NCBI GenBank assembly: GCA_026415495.1
Contig: JAOAGZ010000022.1
Coordinates: forward strand, 1 to 37,069
DNA from: Eximiradius proteiniborus
Lineage (GTDB): Bacteria; Bacteroidota; Ignavibacteria; Kapaibacteriales; UBA2268
Length of the DNA: 37,069 bases
Direction of reading: 5' to 3'
This document shows positions 16,523 to 26,900 of this stretch, one piece after another (positions within the stretch are counted from its first letter, which is position 1; the number at the start of each line of letters is the position of its first letter). Below the pieces are notes generated by a model that saw nothing but the letters and a program-made list of their open reading frames with translations, was not told the DNA's origin and did not search any database. Made by a program: the position numbers and the translations under genes.

Positions 16523-17893
16523 GTGAGAACATTTATTAAACGCAATTTTATGCTTACATTAGCATTATTCGCTTTTATCCTAAATTCCTGCACCGAAGCA
16601 AAATCTACAACTGAACCAACAGACGAATACCTAATTAAAATCTCAATATTTTCTGACCCGCATTTCTACGACAACTCGCTTGGAACCAGCGGCGAGGCAT
16701 TCGAAAACTATTTAGCATCAGACAGAAAAATGATTGCCGAGAGCGAAGCAATTATGAAATCAATTGTCAATATGATTTCGAAGGACGATTCTAAAATTGT
16801 AATTGTAACGGGCGATCTGACAAAAGATGGCGAGCTGAAAAGTCACCAACTTTTCGTTTCGTATCTGAAACAACTGAAAGACAAAGGTAAAAAAATATTT
16901 GTCGTTCCGGGCAACCACGATATTGAAAATCCAGCCTCATATTCTTATACTGGTTCTGCACCGGTAAAAGTGCCGAATGTAAGTGCAGAACAGTATAAAT
17001 CCATATATGCCGATTATGGATACAAGAACGCAATTGCCACAGACCCAAACGGTTCGCTCTCCTACATTGCTGAACCGGTTGATGGAGTATGGCTGTTTTG
17101 CTTAGACGCTTGCCGTTGGAAAGACAATGCTGGAAAGCCCCATTCGGTTACCGGCGGAGTGTTCAGCGCAGCAACATTTAACTGGATAAAGGAAAAGCTA
17201 ACGGAAGGAAAGCAAAAGAAAAAATTAATGATAGGTGCAATACACCATAACGTCGTCGAGCACTTTGTCGGACAGAAAATGCTTTTCGGCGAATACGTAA
17301 TAGATAACTGGGAACAGGTTGCAAAAACATTTGCAGAGAACGGATTAAGCGTAATTTTTTCGGGACATCATCACGCACAGGATGCCAGAATTTACCGTTC
17401 AGGAGGGAATTTTATGGTTGATTTGCAAACAAGTTCATCAGTTACATGGCCCTGTGCTATTCGAAGAGTAAGCATAGATAATAATCGGGTGATGCAGGTT
17501 TCGTCTGAGAAAATTACAAGCATCAATTATGATACGAAAGGACGTTCTTTTCAGGAATATGCACTTCATAATTTTACAGACGGGCTTTCTATGATTATCC
17601 AATCGTATTTGAAACAAATGGGGTTGCCAGACGAGGCGGTTTCAATGCTTCTGCCAATAGTTTTAGAAGCATACAAAGCGTATTCACACGGGAACGAAGA
17701 CCAATTTTATACTCAAGATATTCAAATGAGAATCGCTCAGGCAAAAGCAGCTATGGGTTCCAATCCGCAACTTGCCGGGTTGCTTATGCTTATGGAAGGA
17801 ATGTTTCAGGATCTTGATCCAGACGATTATAATTTTACACTTGATTTAAAGACCGGGGAAATCGGCAAGAAATTTGTAGAAGTAACAAAATAA
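16523..17893 (+). CDS. Lipoprotein calcineurin-like metallophosphoesterase
   Basis: The 456-residue protein begins with a lipoprotein signal (lipobox LNSC, C23). The phosphoesterase domain (about 38-330) holds the dimetal motifs in order: DPH (D45, H47), GDLTKDGE, GNHD (N131, H132), AIHH and GHHHAQD. The C-terminal 120 residues are helical and unassigned. It should hydrolyse a phosphate mono- or diester at the outer face of the inner membrane or in the outer membrane; the substrate cannot be read from sequence. It stands alone between the divergent topA operon and a shared terminator. Confidence 0.87.
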   Translation: MRTFIKRNFMLTLALFAFILNSCTEAKSTTEPTDEYLIKISIFSDPHFYDNSLGTSGEAFENYLASDRKMIAESEAIMKSIVNMISKDDSKIVIVTGDLTKDGELKSHQLFVSYLKQLKDKGKKIFVVPGNHDIENPASYSYTGSAPVKVPNVSAEQYKSIYADYGYKNAIATDPNGSLSYIAEPVDGVWLFCLDACRWKDNAGKPHSVTGGVFSAATFNWIKEKLTEGKQKKKLMIGAIHHNVVEHFVGQKMLFGEYVIDNWEQVAKTFAENGLSVIFSGHHHAQDARIYRSGGNFMVDLQTSSSVTWPCAIRRVSIDNNRVMQVSSEKITSINYDTKGRSFQEYALHNFTDGLSMIIQSYLKQMGLPDEAVSMLLPIVLEAYKAYSHGNEDQFYTQDIQMRIAQAKAAMGSNPQLAGLLMLMEGMFQDLDPDDYNFTLDLKTGEIGKKFVEVTK

Positions 17894-17920
17894 ATTTAGA
17901 ATTAAACTTGTTAAAATAAC

Positions 17921-17950
17921 AAAGGCTGGCAAAAATGCCAGCCTTTATAG
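17921..17950. terminator. Bidirectional terminator
   Basis: AAAGGCTGGC (17921-17930) pairs with GCCAGCCTTT (17937-17946) in a perfect 10-bp stem with a 6-base loop, between the converging phosphoesterase and iron-sulfur protein genes. T-rich tracts are only moderate on both sides (TATAGTTTATATT on plus, GTTATTTT on minus). Confidence 0.75.
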
Positions 17951-17966
17951 TTTATATTCAGAAGAA

Positions 17967-19967
17967 TTATTCAACGCAGTCAAGCAAAATTTCTGCAATA
18001 TCGCGAACGGCAACGTTTTCTGCGTCTTTGGCTTTAGTTCCGTCGGTGATCATAGTTGTGCAGAACGGGCAATTAACAGCAATTTGCGAGCAACCTGTCG
18101 AGAGCAGTTCTTCGGTGCGTTCGATATTTACGCGTTTGCCTTCGGTTTCTTCCATAAACATTTGAGCTCCGCCGGCACCACAACAGAATCCACGATCGCC
18201 ACTGCGAGCAACTTCACTGATTTCGTATCCAGCTTTGTTGAGCAGTGTTCGGGGTTTGTCGTAAATTTCGTTGTACCGTCCCAAATAACAAGAATCGTGA
18301 TAAGCAATTTGTTTTGCATTGCCGTTTGGTTTCAGTTTCAATTTACCTTCGTTAATCAAATTCAGTAAGAATTCGGTATGATGAACAACTTCGTATTTGC
18401 CACCGAAATCAGGATATTCGTTTTTCAAAGTATTGAAGCAGTGAGGGCAAATTGTAACAATCTTTTTAACGTTGTAACGGTTCAAAGTTTCGATATTAGC
18501 TTTTACAAGCATATCGGCTAAATATTCATTGCCGGCGCGGCGAGCGACATCTCCGGTACATTGCTCTTCGGTTCCTAAAATTGCAAAGTTAATTCCGGCT
18601 TTTTGCATAAGAGTAGCAAAAGCACGGGAGATTTTAATAGCACGGTCGTCGTAGCTACCGGCGCAGCCAACCCAGAAAAGGATGTCGAATTCGGGGTGTT
18701 CGGCTGCCTGACGAATGCCAAGATCTTCTGCCCAGCGAGCTCTTTCGGATTGCGAGAATGCCCAGGGAGTTGCATTGGTTTCTAAGTTGCCGAAAGCATT
18801 TTGCAGAAGCGACGGGAAATTAGCTTCCATCATAACAAGCGAGCGACGCATATCGATAATTGCGGGGACGTGTTCGATCATCACAGGGCATTCCTGTGTA
18901 CAGGCACCGCAAGTGGTGCATTGCCAAAGTGCTTCGACGTCTTCGTAATCACCAACAAATTTTTTATCGAGAACGGCTTGCTCTTCGGGCGAAATTTCTG
19001 CATTTTCTTTTTGTTTTTTCAGCAAAATCGGAGCAACATCGAAAGTGCGATGACGTATTTGCATAATAATTTCGCGCGGGTCTAATTTCTTGCCGGTTGT
19101 GTTTGCAGGGCAAACGCTTGTGCAACGCCCGCAGTGTGTGCAGGTATATCCGTCTAACAACTGTTTCCAGGTAAGGTCTTCAATATCGACAACACCGAAT
19201 TTTTCAACACCTTCGGCTTCAAAATTTATTGGTTTTAGTTTATTGACAGGCGAGAGCGAACCCAAAAACACGTTCGGAACAGACGTCAAAACGTGAAGAT
19301 GCTTCGAATAGGGCAGATAATTCATAAAAGCAAAGATGAAAAGAATATGCACCCAGAATGCAATTTCGTGAATTGTCGAAGCAGAATTTGGTGAAAAAAG
19401 TGGTGCAATAGCTGCGGAAATCGGACGGAAAGCATTGCTTGCGTCTGTGCTTGTAAGTATTGCAGTTGCATTTTCAATCAACAGGGAGCTTACGATAACA
19501 AAAATCATCATCAGGATAAAGCCAGCTTCGAGTTGCTCGCCTTCAACCTGTAAACGCTTTACTTTCATCACATATCGGCGTAGCAAAGCCCACACCACAG
19601 CAATAATTATCAGCACACAGAACAAATCAATGAAAAATGTAATTGCAGAATAAACCGGACCGAGAAAATTGTAGAAATGGAGAATCCCAAAGCCGGTGAA
19701 AACCGAATTCGAGGCAGCGAAAAGCAATACAAGAAATCCCCAGAATATCCAGGCGTGAATTGTTCCGCCACTTGACTCACGCAAAATCTTAGTCTGAAAA
19801 ATAGCTACTTTCAGAGTAAGCCACAGACGTTTGGCAATGTTGTCTGTTCTATTTTCCGGTTGCCCGAGCCTGAGGTAGCCTATCAGGCGAACAACATTTT
19901 TGGCAAAAAAACCGAATGCTGCTAAAAAGATTAGAATAAAGATTAAATTTTTTAAACCAAATTCCAT
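17967..19967 (-). CDS. Membrane HdrD/GlpC-like iron-sulfur oxidoreductase with NarI-like cytochrome b domain
   Basis: The 666-residue protein has about six membrane helices in the first 235 residues with histidines in GGTIHAWIFWG and TIHEIAFWVHILF, as in NarI/HdrE-type cytochrome b subunits. Two [4Fe-4S] motifs follow, CTHCGRCTSVCP (from C276) and CTTCGACTQECP (from C350). Two CCG-type modules come next: the first has GCAGSYDDR and CTGD in place of CCG, the second HDSCYLGRYNE and CCGAGGAQM, then a closing CPFC. This is the fused HdrDE-like protein found beside electron-transfer flavoproteins in many bacteria, thought to pass electrons to the quinone pool. The partner is not in the window. The ATG at 19967 (MEFGLKN) is chosen; an in-frame GTG at 19976 is possible. 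Confidence 0.88.
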   Translation of the reverse strand: MEFGLKNLIFILIFLAAFGFFAKNVVRLIGYLRLGQPENRTDNIAKRLWLTLKVAIFQTKILRESSGGTIHAWIFWGFLVLLFAASNSVFTGFGILHFYNFLGPVYSAITFFIDLFCVLIIIAVVWALLRRYVMKVKRLQVEGEQLEAGFILMMIFVIVSSLLIENATAILTSTDASNAFRPISAAIAPLFSPNSASTIHEIAFWVHILFIFAFMNYLPYSKHLHVLTSVPNVFLGSLSPVNKLKPINFEAEGVEKFGVVDIEDLTWKQLLDGYTCTHCGRCTSVCPANTTGKKLDPREIIMQIRHRTFDVAPILLKKQKENAEISPEEQAVLDKKFVGDYEDVEALWQCTTCGACTQECPVMIEHVPAIIDMRRSLVMMEANFPSLLQNAFGNLETNATPWAFSQSERARWAEDLGIRQAAEHPEFDILFWVGCAGSYDDRAIKISRAFATLMQKAGINFAILGTEEQCTGDVARRAGNEYLADMLVKANIETLNRYNVKKIVTICPHCFNTLKNEYPDFGGKYEVVHHTEFLLNLINEGKLKLKPNGNAKQIAYHDSCYLGRYNEIYDKPRTLLNKAGYEISEVARSGDRGFCCGAGGAQMFMEETEGKRVNIERTEELLSTGCSQIAVNCPFCTTMITDGTKAKDAENVAVRDIAEILLDCVE

Positions 19968-20145
19968 ACTTCTCACAATAATTTTTTAGACAAAAATATA
20001 AAAAGCAAAAATAAAGTAAATTTAAGTTATTGCAAAATAAAGAATTATTAGGATGGACTAAGAAAATGTTTTTTTGATTAAACCTTTTTAAAAATTTAAA
20101 GTCAAATGTATGTAATTTGTTTCACAAACACAGAATGGAGAAAAA

Positions 20146-21069
20146 ATGAAATCAAAAACATTGATTATCGCGGCAGCAATATTATTAGCGGTAATTTTCC
20201 CTATGCAGGACTTGCTTGCTCAACGCGGTGGTTTTGGCGGACGTGGCAAAGGTGGTAACTGCGGTGCAAACTGCCCAAATCCAGAGCAACGCAAACAAAT
20301 GCGTGAGTATTGCCAAAATGAAATGCTACCAAAACTTGAAGAACTCAAAAAAGATCTCGACAGCCGACTGAATAAAACTGAACTCGAAAAGCTCAATAAT
20401 CTTCGCAAGCGCGCAGCTGAACTACGCGAGGAAGGAATGAAAAAACGTGCAGAAAGACCTCAAGCTAACCGCGATAGCAGACCAAGCTACGAAGAACGCC
20501 AGAAATTCCGTGCCGAAATGGAGGAACACCGCCAGAAAATGCAAGCAATATTCGATGAAGTAGATAAAATCATCAAAAACAACAATTGGATTTTGCAGGA
20601 CATTGAACCAAAATTAGAAAAAATACAGCCAGAACCACCAAATTTCAAAAATAATAAGCAACGCCGTCCTAATGCTCCAGACTTTGGACCAAATCCAGAT
20701 GGGATGAGAATGCACAGAGGATTTGATATTGAAAGATTTATGCTTTGGGATGGAAGCAACTTCTTTGAACAAGCTGAAAAATTCCGTCAGGACGCTAATT
20801 TGGGCACTGTTTCGAACTATCCAAATCCATTTTCTAACCAAACAACAATTGCTGTCAATGCCATTAAAGAGCAAAATGCTCACATAAATCTATATGATAT
20901 TAACGGTGAATTTGTAGCAGAAATCTACAAAGGGAAATTGAGTAAGGGCAAAAACGAAATTCCGTTTTCGGCAAGCTCAGTGAAAAATCTGAAACCGGGG
21001 ACCTATCTTTACATTGTATCTTTTGATGATGGCAAAAAATTAGAAGGCAAGATGATATACTCCAAATAA
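20146..21069 (+). CDS. Charged coiled-coil secreted protein with T9SS sorting domain
   Basis: The 307-residue protein has a signal peptide (residues 1-25, LLAQ). A Gly-rich, Cys-containing stretch (GGFGGRGKGGNCGANCPN) is followed by a long charged helical region (about 50-150) with repeated E/K/R, loosely like Spy/CpxP periplasmic chaperones. A Pro/Asn-rich linker comes next, and the last 80 residues are a T9SS type A sorting domain (VSNYPNPFSNQTTI, INLYDINGEFV, PGTYLYIVSFDDG). A GGAGAAAAA site precedes the ATG. The Spy/CpxP comparison is only by composition; the LTxxQ motif is not seen. Export to the cell surface is well supported, function is not. Confidence 0.75.
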   Translation: MKSKTLIIAAAILLAVIFPMQDLLAQRGGFGGRGKGGNCGANCPNPEQRKQMREYCQNEMLPKLEELKKDLDSRLNKTELEKLNNLRKRAAELREEGMKKRAERPQANRDSRPSYEERQKFRAEMEEHRQKMQAIFDEVDKIIKNNNWILQDIEPKLEKIQPEPPNFKNNKQRRPNAPDFGPNPDGMRMHRGFDIERFMLWDGSNFFEQAEKFRQDANLGTVSNYPNPFSNQTTIAVNAIKEQNAHINLYDINGEFVAEIYKGKLSKGKNEIPFSASSVKNLKPGTYLYIVSFDDGKKLEGKMIYSK

Positions 21070-21093
21070 CAGGCATAAAGCATAAACAAACTG

Positions 21094-21133
21094 AATGGCT
21101 GCCCCAATAATTCTAAGGGCAGCCATTATTTTT
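21094..21133 (+). terminator. Terminator after the coiled-coil T9SS protein gene
   Basis: AATGGCTGCCC (21094-21104) and GGGCAGCCATT (21117-21127) form a perfect 11-bp stem with a 12-base loop, followed by ATTTTTG. It lies 24 bases after the stop codon. Confidence 0.85.
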
Positions 21134-21198
21134 GCAAGCAACGAATTGATTGATTTTTGGGAAATGGCTTCAAGGGAAAGCAGGCGAAAAATTATACG

Positions 21199-21233
21199 AA
21201 TTAGGGGCGTATTGCTCGACGCCCCTAATTTTT
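21199..21233. repeat. GGGGCGT palindromic stem-loop (second terminator or dispersed repeat)
   Basis: AATTAGGGGCGT (21199-21210) pairs perfectly over 12 bp with ACGCCCCTAATT (21219-21230), with an 8-base loop and TTTG after it. It lies between converging genes 60-70 bases from either neighbour's end or terminator. Short GGGGCG-type palindromes of this kind are often dispersed between genes in bacterial genomes, so it may be a repeat that also stops transcription of the minus-strand gene. Confidence 0.6.
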
Positions 21234-21287
21234 GTGAGAAATGCTCTGAGTAAATATTTCACAGTGCAAGCCGTGTAAAGTCTGAAT

Positions 21288-23789
21288 TTATTCTTCCTTC
21301 CATTTTTCTACAAGATTAGCGTATTTGTTGCACAAAGAGACGGCATTTTCGTAGTCGTCGGCTTCGCCGTAAACAGTGAAAACAGGTCTCTCTTTCGATG
21401 GAAGGAGCAAAGCGCAGGTATTTCCGTCGAAAATTTTCACACCTTCAACCAACTGGCGTTGCATTCCTTCTGAATGTTCCATAGCGTGCCGCATCACAGT
21501 GCCTTTGGCATTCCAGGGAACGCTTACATCTTTGCTATAGACAAACCGTTGAGGTATTTTTTCGTCGAGAGTGGATATTTTGCAATTAGTTTGGGCAAGC
21601 ATTTCGAGAATTTTTCCAAGCGAATACATTCCATCGGAAGCAAAGAGGAAATCGCGGAAAATAAATCCACCCCATACGCCACCTACAAACAATAAGTCGT
21701 CGTCCAAAGTAGCATCCATCATTGCTGAGTGTGAATTTTTGATGCGAATAACCTCAACATCGTAATCTTTAGCAATTAGTTCGATTTCCTGCGGGGCAAC
21801 AATAGAAACAGCAATTTTGTAAGGTTCGCGGTGACGGTTTGTTTCGAGAAAGAGCTTGGTAACAATCGAAAGCAGTCGCATCGGGTGGTACCAGGTTCCT
21901 CTTTCGTCAATTATAGAGATTTTTTCTGCGCCGGATTCAATTCTAAAACCGAGTTCATAGCCGAGCGAACGCATAATTTTGCCTGTTTCGTCTGTAGTGG
22001 AATGCTGGGAAAGCGGGTCGGGATGAAACATTGTAGAATCTACGTAATTATTTAATGAAATAGCTTCCACCCGAAGCTTGCCCAACAAGCTCGGAAGAAT
22101 AGTAGAAGCAAGCCCGTAGGAATAATCTACCAATAATTTATATTTACGATTTTTGATTAAATCGACATCGAGCGAATCAAGGAAACGATTAATATAAATT
22201 TCGTTAGTTCTTTCGGGATACGAGATTTTACCAATTTGCGAATAATGGACGCGTTTAATATCCTCGCCAAAGAAGAAACGTTCTATCTTTTTTGCCATAT
22301 TAATAGAGATGTCTCTGCCATCTTTGTTGAAGATTATAATATCAGTTTGGTCGGGGTCGCGAGGCGAACGCCTTACGTGAAGTCCGCCATCGTAGCGTCC
22401 TGTTCGCAATTCCTGACGGGTTTGGGGAATAGAAGTGGTCTGCAGGTCGCTGATGTTTACTCCAACAGATGCAAGCCCGGCTGTAATAGAGCGTTTCATA
22501 ATTCGCGAGATATTCGACGGATCGCGGGAAGCGAGCAACCGAGCCTTTGTACCAAAAGCAAGCCCCAACGCGGCACCTAATTTCGTTCCAAAATCGGGGT
22601 GTATTTCAATATTCGAGACACCAGAAATGCGAGCATCAGTAAAAATCTCGCGTTGCCATTTTTCTTCCTGAATTAACGAGAACGAAACCGAAGCACCTTC
22701 CTCAACGTGTTTGTCGGGCCACAGTTTTATGTTGGATTTCAAAATTGCATTGTCTTCGATTTTGCAATTATCAGATATAAAAACATTCTCGCCGACTACA
22801 ACGGAGTTGCCGATTTCGACGTTAGAGCAAACTACATCATCAGTCATTTTGACGAAATCGCCGAGTTTGCAATTATTCCAGAGAGTTGCCCTGATTAATT
22901 TAACACCGTTGCCAATTACGCAGTTGTCTCCGATAGTGCAGTCAATCAATTCGGAGTATTCGCCGATGGTAACGTTGTCGCCGACGAGCACCTTGCCGCC
23001 AAATTTAGCAGTAGGAGCAATGTTGCAGTTGTTGCCGCGAATCAGGTTGCCGTGCTCGATACCTTTTTTCTCAACTTTGATTATGCCGGTAAGAGCGTCG
23101 TACTGCCCGATAATGTATTCATCCAGATTGCCGACATCGCGCCAGTATCCATCGGCAATATAGCCATAGAGAGGCATACCGAGTTCGAGCATTTTCGGGA
23201 AGAGGTCTTTGCTGAAATCGAATTCCTCGCGATATGGAATCATATCGAGCACATCGGGTTCCAAAATATAAATGCCGGTATTAATAGTATCAGAGAAAAC
23301 CTGTCCCCACGAAGGTTTTTCAAGGAAGCGGGTGATTTTCCCTTCGGCGTCTGTCATAACAATTCCGAATTGAAGCGGAGTATCGACGCGGGTAAGTAGA
23401 ATTGTAGCTTTTGCGTTTTTGCTTTTGTGAAATTCAATTGCTTTTGTCAAATCAAAATCTGTAAGGACATCACCACTGATAATAATAAATCGCTCATCCA
23501 AAAATTCGTAAGCGTTTTTAACACTTCCGGCTGTTCCATAGTCAGCTGCGGCTTGGACATAATCCATATCAACATCGAAGCGGCTACCATCTTCGAAGTA
23601 GCTTGTAATTTTCTCTGGCTGGAAATACAGCAACGAAACGATTTTATTGATGCCGTGCTTTTTTAGTAGATTTATTATATGCTCCATCATCGGGATATTG
23701 ACAATTGGCACCATCGGCTTTGGAATATTCATTGTAAGGGGACGTAATCTTGTGCCAAAACCACCTGCCATTATAACTGCTTTTTTCAT
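21288..23789 (-). CDS. Sugar-1-phosphate nucleotidyltransferase fused to a phosphomannomutase-like domain
   Basis: The 833-residue protein opens with a nucleotidyltransferase domain (1-235): GGFGTRLRPLT, PKPMVPI, GTAGSVKNA, ISGDVLTDFD, EKPSWG and WRDVGN. A left-handed beta-helix of hexapeptide repeats follows (about 247-375: IAPTAKFGGKVLVGDNVTIG and similar). Residues 380-833 resemble phosphomannomutase/phosphoglucomutase. The usual phosphoserine motif TASHNP is replaced by RSPRDP (S475), and the metal loop DxDxDR by GAEKISIID (from G620), so mutase activity is doubtful. The most likely reaction is GTP plus mannose 1-phosphate to GDP-mannose; another hexose phosphate is possible. A GAGG site precedes the ATG. 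It is a single gene. Confidence 0.87.
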   Translation of the reverse strand: MKKAVIMAGGFGTRLRPLTMNIPKPMVPIVNIPMMEHIINLLKKHGINKIVSLLYFQPEKITSYFEDGSRFDVDMDYVQAAADYGTAGSVKNAYEFLDERFIIISGDVLTDFDLTKAIEFHKSKNAKATILLTRVDTPLQFGIVMTDAEGKITRFLEKPSWGQVFSDTINTGIYILEPDVLDMIPYREEFDFSKDLFPKMLELGMPLYGYIADGYWRDVGNLDEYIIGQYDALTGIIKVEKKGIEHGNLIRGNNCNIAPTAKFGGKVLVGDNVTIGEYSELIDCTIGDNCVIGNGVKLIRATLWNNCKLGDFVKMTDDVVCSNVEIGNSVVVGENVFISDNCKIEDNAILKSNIKLWPDKHVEEGASVSFSLIQEEKWQREIFTDARISGVSNIEIHPDFGTKLGAALGLAFGTKARLLASRDPSNISRIMKRSITAGLASVGVNISDLQTTSIPQTRQELRTGRYDGGLHVRRSPRDPDQTDIIIFNKDGRDISINMAKKIERFFFGEDIKRVHYSQIGKISYPERTNEIYINRFLDSLDVDLIKNRKYKLLVDYSYGLASTILPSLLGKLRVEAISLNNYVDSTMFHPDPLSQHSTTDETGKIMRSLGYELGFRIESGAEKISIIDERGTWYHPMRLLSIVTKLFLETNRHREPYKIAVSIVAPQEIELIAKDYDVEVIRIKNSHSAMMDATLDDDLLFVGGVWGGFIFRDFLFASDGMYSLGKILEMLAQTNCKISTLDEKIPQRFVYSKDVSVPWNAKGTVMRHAMEHSEGMQRQLVEGVKIFDGNTCALLLPSKERPVFTVYGEADDYENAVSLCNKYANLVEKWKEE

Positions 23790-23861
23790 AAAGACCTCGC
23801 TTAAATTTTTGAGTTAGCTTGTGTGCGTTTAAATAGGACGTTTCAAAAAACGCTTTTATTT

Positions 23862-23893
23862 GTAAATATATTTAACATTCGGGTAAAAATCAA
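23862..23893 (-). promoter_or_regulatory. Bacteroidota-type promoter for the nucleotidyltransferase gene
   Basis: On the minus strand TTTG (23893..23890) and TATATTTA (23869..23862) are 20 bases apart, close to the TTTG / TAnnTTTG consensus with one mismatch in the last position. The predicted transcript would have a leader of roughly 65-70 bases. Confidence 0.45.
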
Positions 23894-23950
23894 ATATTTT
23901 TTTGATTTATGTTTCTATATTAAAAGTAATTAATAATTTATTCGATTGCG

Positions 23951-26900
23951 ATGAAAAAACTATTACTTGCATTAATTTTTATTTTGGCAACTCCTGATAT
24001 TCTTCCATTCGGATATTGGGAGAAGGTGAATCTGCCACCACCGTATAGCACAAATTATTGGCTTGATATATATTTTCATCCCGATAATCCGCAATACGGC
24101 TGGGCTTGTGGTTTTAATGGGATGGTTGTGCGGACAACTGATGGGGGGACAACCTGGCTCGGCTCGATTGTGCCTTGGGCGTATCATCTCGAACATATAC
24201 ACTTTCCGACCTTGCAAATTGGCTACACTTCGGGTGTGGAAGGTATTTTCAAAACTGTAAATGGCGGGATTACGTGGTATGATATTACTCCGGACCAACT
24301 CCAGTCGTATTGGGGTTGCTACTTTATGAATGCAGACACCGGCTGGGTGGTGGGCGGAGGCTGCGCCGATGACCTTCAGCGTTTTTATAGAACAACAAAC
24401 GGCGGGGCTTCCTGGACGCTATTCCTTGCAAACGAACCGAATTCGGGTATGACAGACCTCATAGTTTATCCCAACGGCACGGGATACGCTGCAAGTAGCG
24501 GGGTAATCTGGAAAACTACCGATATGGGCACAACCTGGCAAATACATTCACGGACAGGTTCTAAAGTGTGGCACGAAGAAATCACCCGCGAGGGCAACTC
24601 GTTTCTTATTCCGGCGGCGGGCACTACCTGCTCGGGGGCAGGAAATACAGGCGGAATACTTTTTTCCACCAATGACGGAGCTTCCTGGAACAGAACAATT
24701 GTTCGTGCGCCGCTATTCGGCACTTTTCTGACTTCCGGAACTACCGGCTGGGCTTGCGGATACGACCGTCAGGTGTATTATTCAAGCAATGGCGGGCTGA
24801 CGTGGGCTGAATACAACTGCGGAATTGACGAAGGAAACCTTGATGACATATGGTTTATTTCACCGACTAATGGCTGGGTGGTGGGCGAAGGAATTTATAA
24901 GCTCTCGCCTGCGTCGGCAAAAGCCACTCCTCAAAATATTTCGTTTGGCAATGTTTGCATAGGGCATTTTCCGTTAGATACTGTTTGGGTTAAAAACCTA
25001 TCATTTTATTCATCGGTTGCTCAGTTTTATATTTCAGGTATTAATGCGACTGATTTCGAAATAATATCGCCGTATTCGACTGAAGAGATGCTCAGCAGTT
25101 GCGACAATTTGCCGATAATCATTCAATTCAAGCCGGGCTCAATGGGAATGAAGTACGCCCAGCTAAACATACTGCTTAACGGTAAAAACATTATTGTTCC
25201 TTTGGAAGGCAATGCAGTCGAATCCGTATTGCAAGCAGACAAGTATGAAGTCGTGCTCAATCCGGTTGCTTGCGGATACCCGACAATTGCGACATTCTAC
25301 TGGACGAGTTCCTCAATCGACACATTAGAGCGAATACAGCAAATTTCGGGTAGTCCGGCAATTCAAGTCGCGACGCAGTTGCCGGTTCGATTGTCTCAAA
25401 TTCCTGTTGCCACCAATTTTTCGATTAATCCGCCCGATACAGGCTGGTATAATGCAACGTTCGAGGTTAGAACGAAGCTTTGCGATAATATTAAATATGT
25501 TACCGTAAGAGCTTATGCAGTATCTCCAATAATTGATGCGCCGCTGGAAGCAGTGCAGTCTATCGATTGTGCCACAAGCACTCTATTCCGGGTACCAATT
25601 TCGAACAACGGAAATTCTGAACTTGTGATTTCGAGTGTTAATCTGACAGCGAACAATCCTTCGTTCTCAATCAAGGGATTTGCAAGCGGTCAATCAATTC
25701 CTGCGACAATATCTATTGGGCAGAGCGACACTTTGCTTGTTGCTTACGATGCAAATTCTGGTGGAGGCAACACTGCCCGAATTGAAATTTTGAACAACGA
25801 CGGGACACGTAAATTCGGGCAGAAGAGCCCATATTATATAGATTTGCGGGCGAGATACAATTCCCCGTTGATTGCTCCGGGTTTTATTGAAATTGATTTC
25901 GATACAGTTTGCGTTGGCGTTTCTCTGCAAAAAGCTCTTACGTTGAATAATCTTGGCAATCTGCCGGCAACATTGGAAGGCATATCCTTAGAAAACAAGA
26001 ATATTTATTTATCTTCGGGAACGCTCGAAATTGCACCGTCGCAGCAGCAAAGTTATCTGCTCAATGCCACCATTAAGCAAAAAGGTTACTTCTCAGATAC
26101 AATTACGATTAAATACGAACCTTGCGAAAAGGAAATTACGTTTATTGTGAAAGGATTTGCAGTTGAAAGTCAATTTGAGGTATCGCCGAACGAAATTCGA
26201 TTAGCAAGCTTAGTAGGAATGCGATCGGAAAGCGATTTTGCAATAAAATCTTTGTCGAACATACCGGAAAAAATCACCAGAGTGCAAATTATTCCACCTG
26301 ATTTGCCAATAGACGTTGAATTTACCCAAAGCATTCCTTTTGTTATTGGAGAAAACGAAGAAATTTTGCTCCCAATTAAGATTCGTTCAGATATTGAAGG
26401 GAAATGGAACTTCACTATTTGCTTATCGAACGATGGAGTGTGCCCGACTGATATTTGTGTTCCTGTTGAGTTTGTGTCCTTCTATAATTTTATTTCCACT
26501 GATGCCGACACATTGAATTTTGGGTTAACGACCTGCAACCCGAGAGAAGAACGTCTGCAAATTTCCTTAAAAAATGAGGCTGCCATAATAGACACGATTG
26601 CTTCTATTTCGCTTGCAAGCGTCAATACACCTTTCTATATTATCTTCCCGCCAACTTTGCCATTGCTATTAGCACCAAATCAAACTTTAAGGTTGAACAT
26701 CGGTTTCTTCCCAGCCTCGGAAGGGCGTTTCGAAAATGTATTATTAATTACTACGAAAGGAATAAATCCACAAACTATAGAAATACCGCTCATTGCTGAA
26801 TTTCGCAAAAGCATTCTGACAACAAACCGGGCATTTATTGACTACGGAAAGGTCGAAAAGTGTTTCTCGAATATTTTTGATACTCTGCTTGTAACAAACT

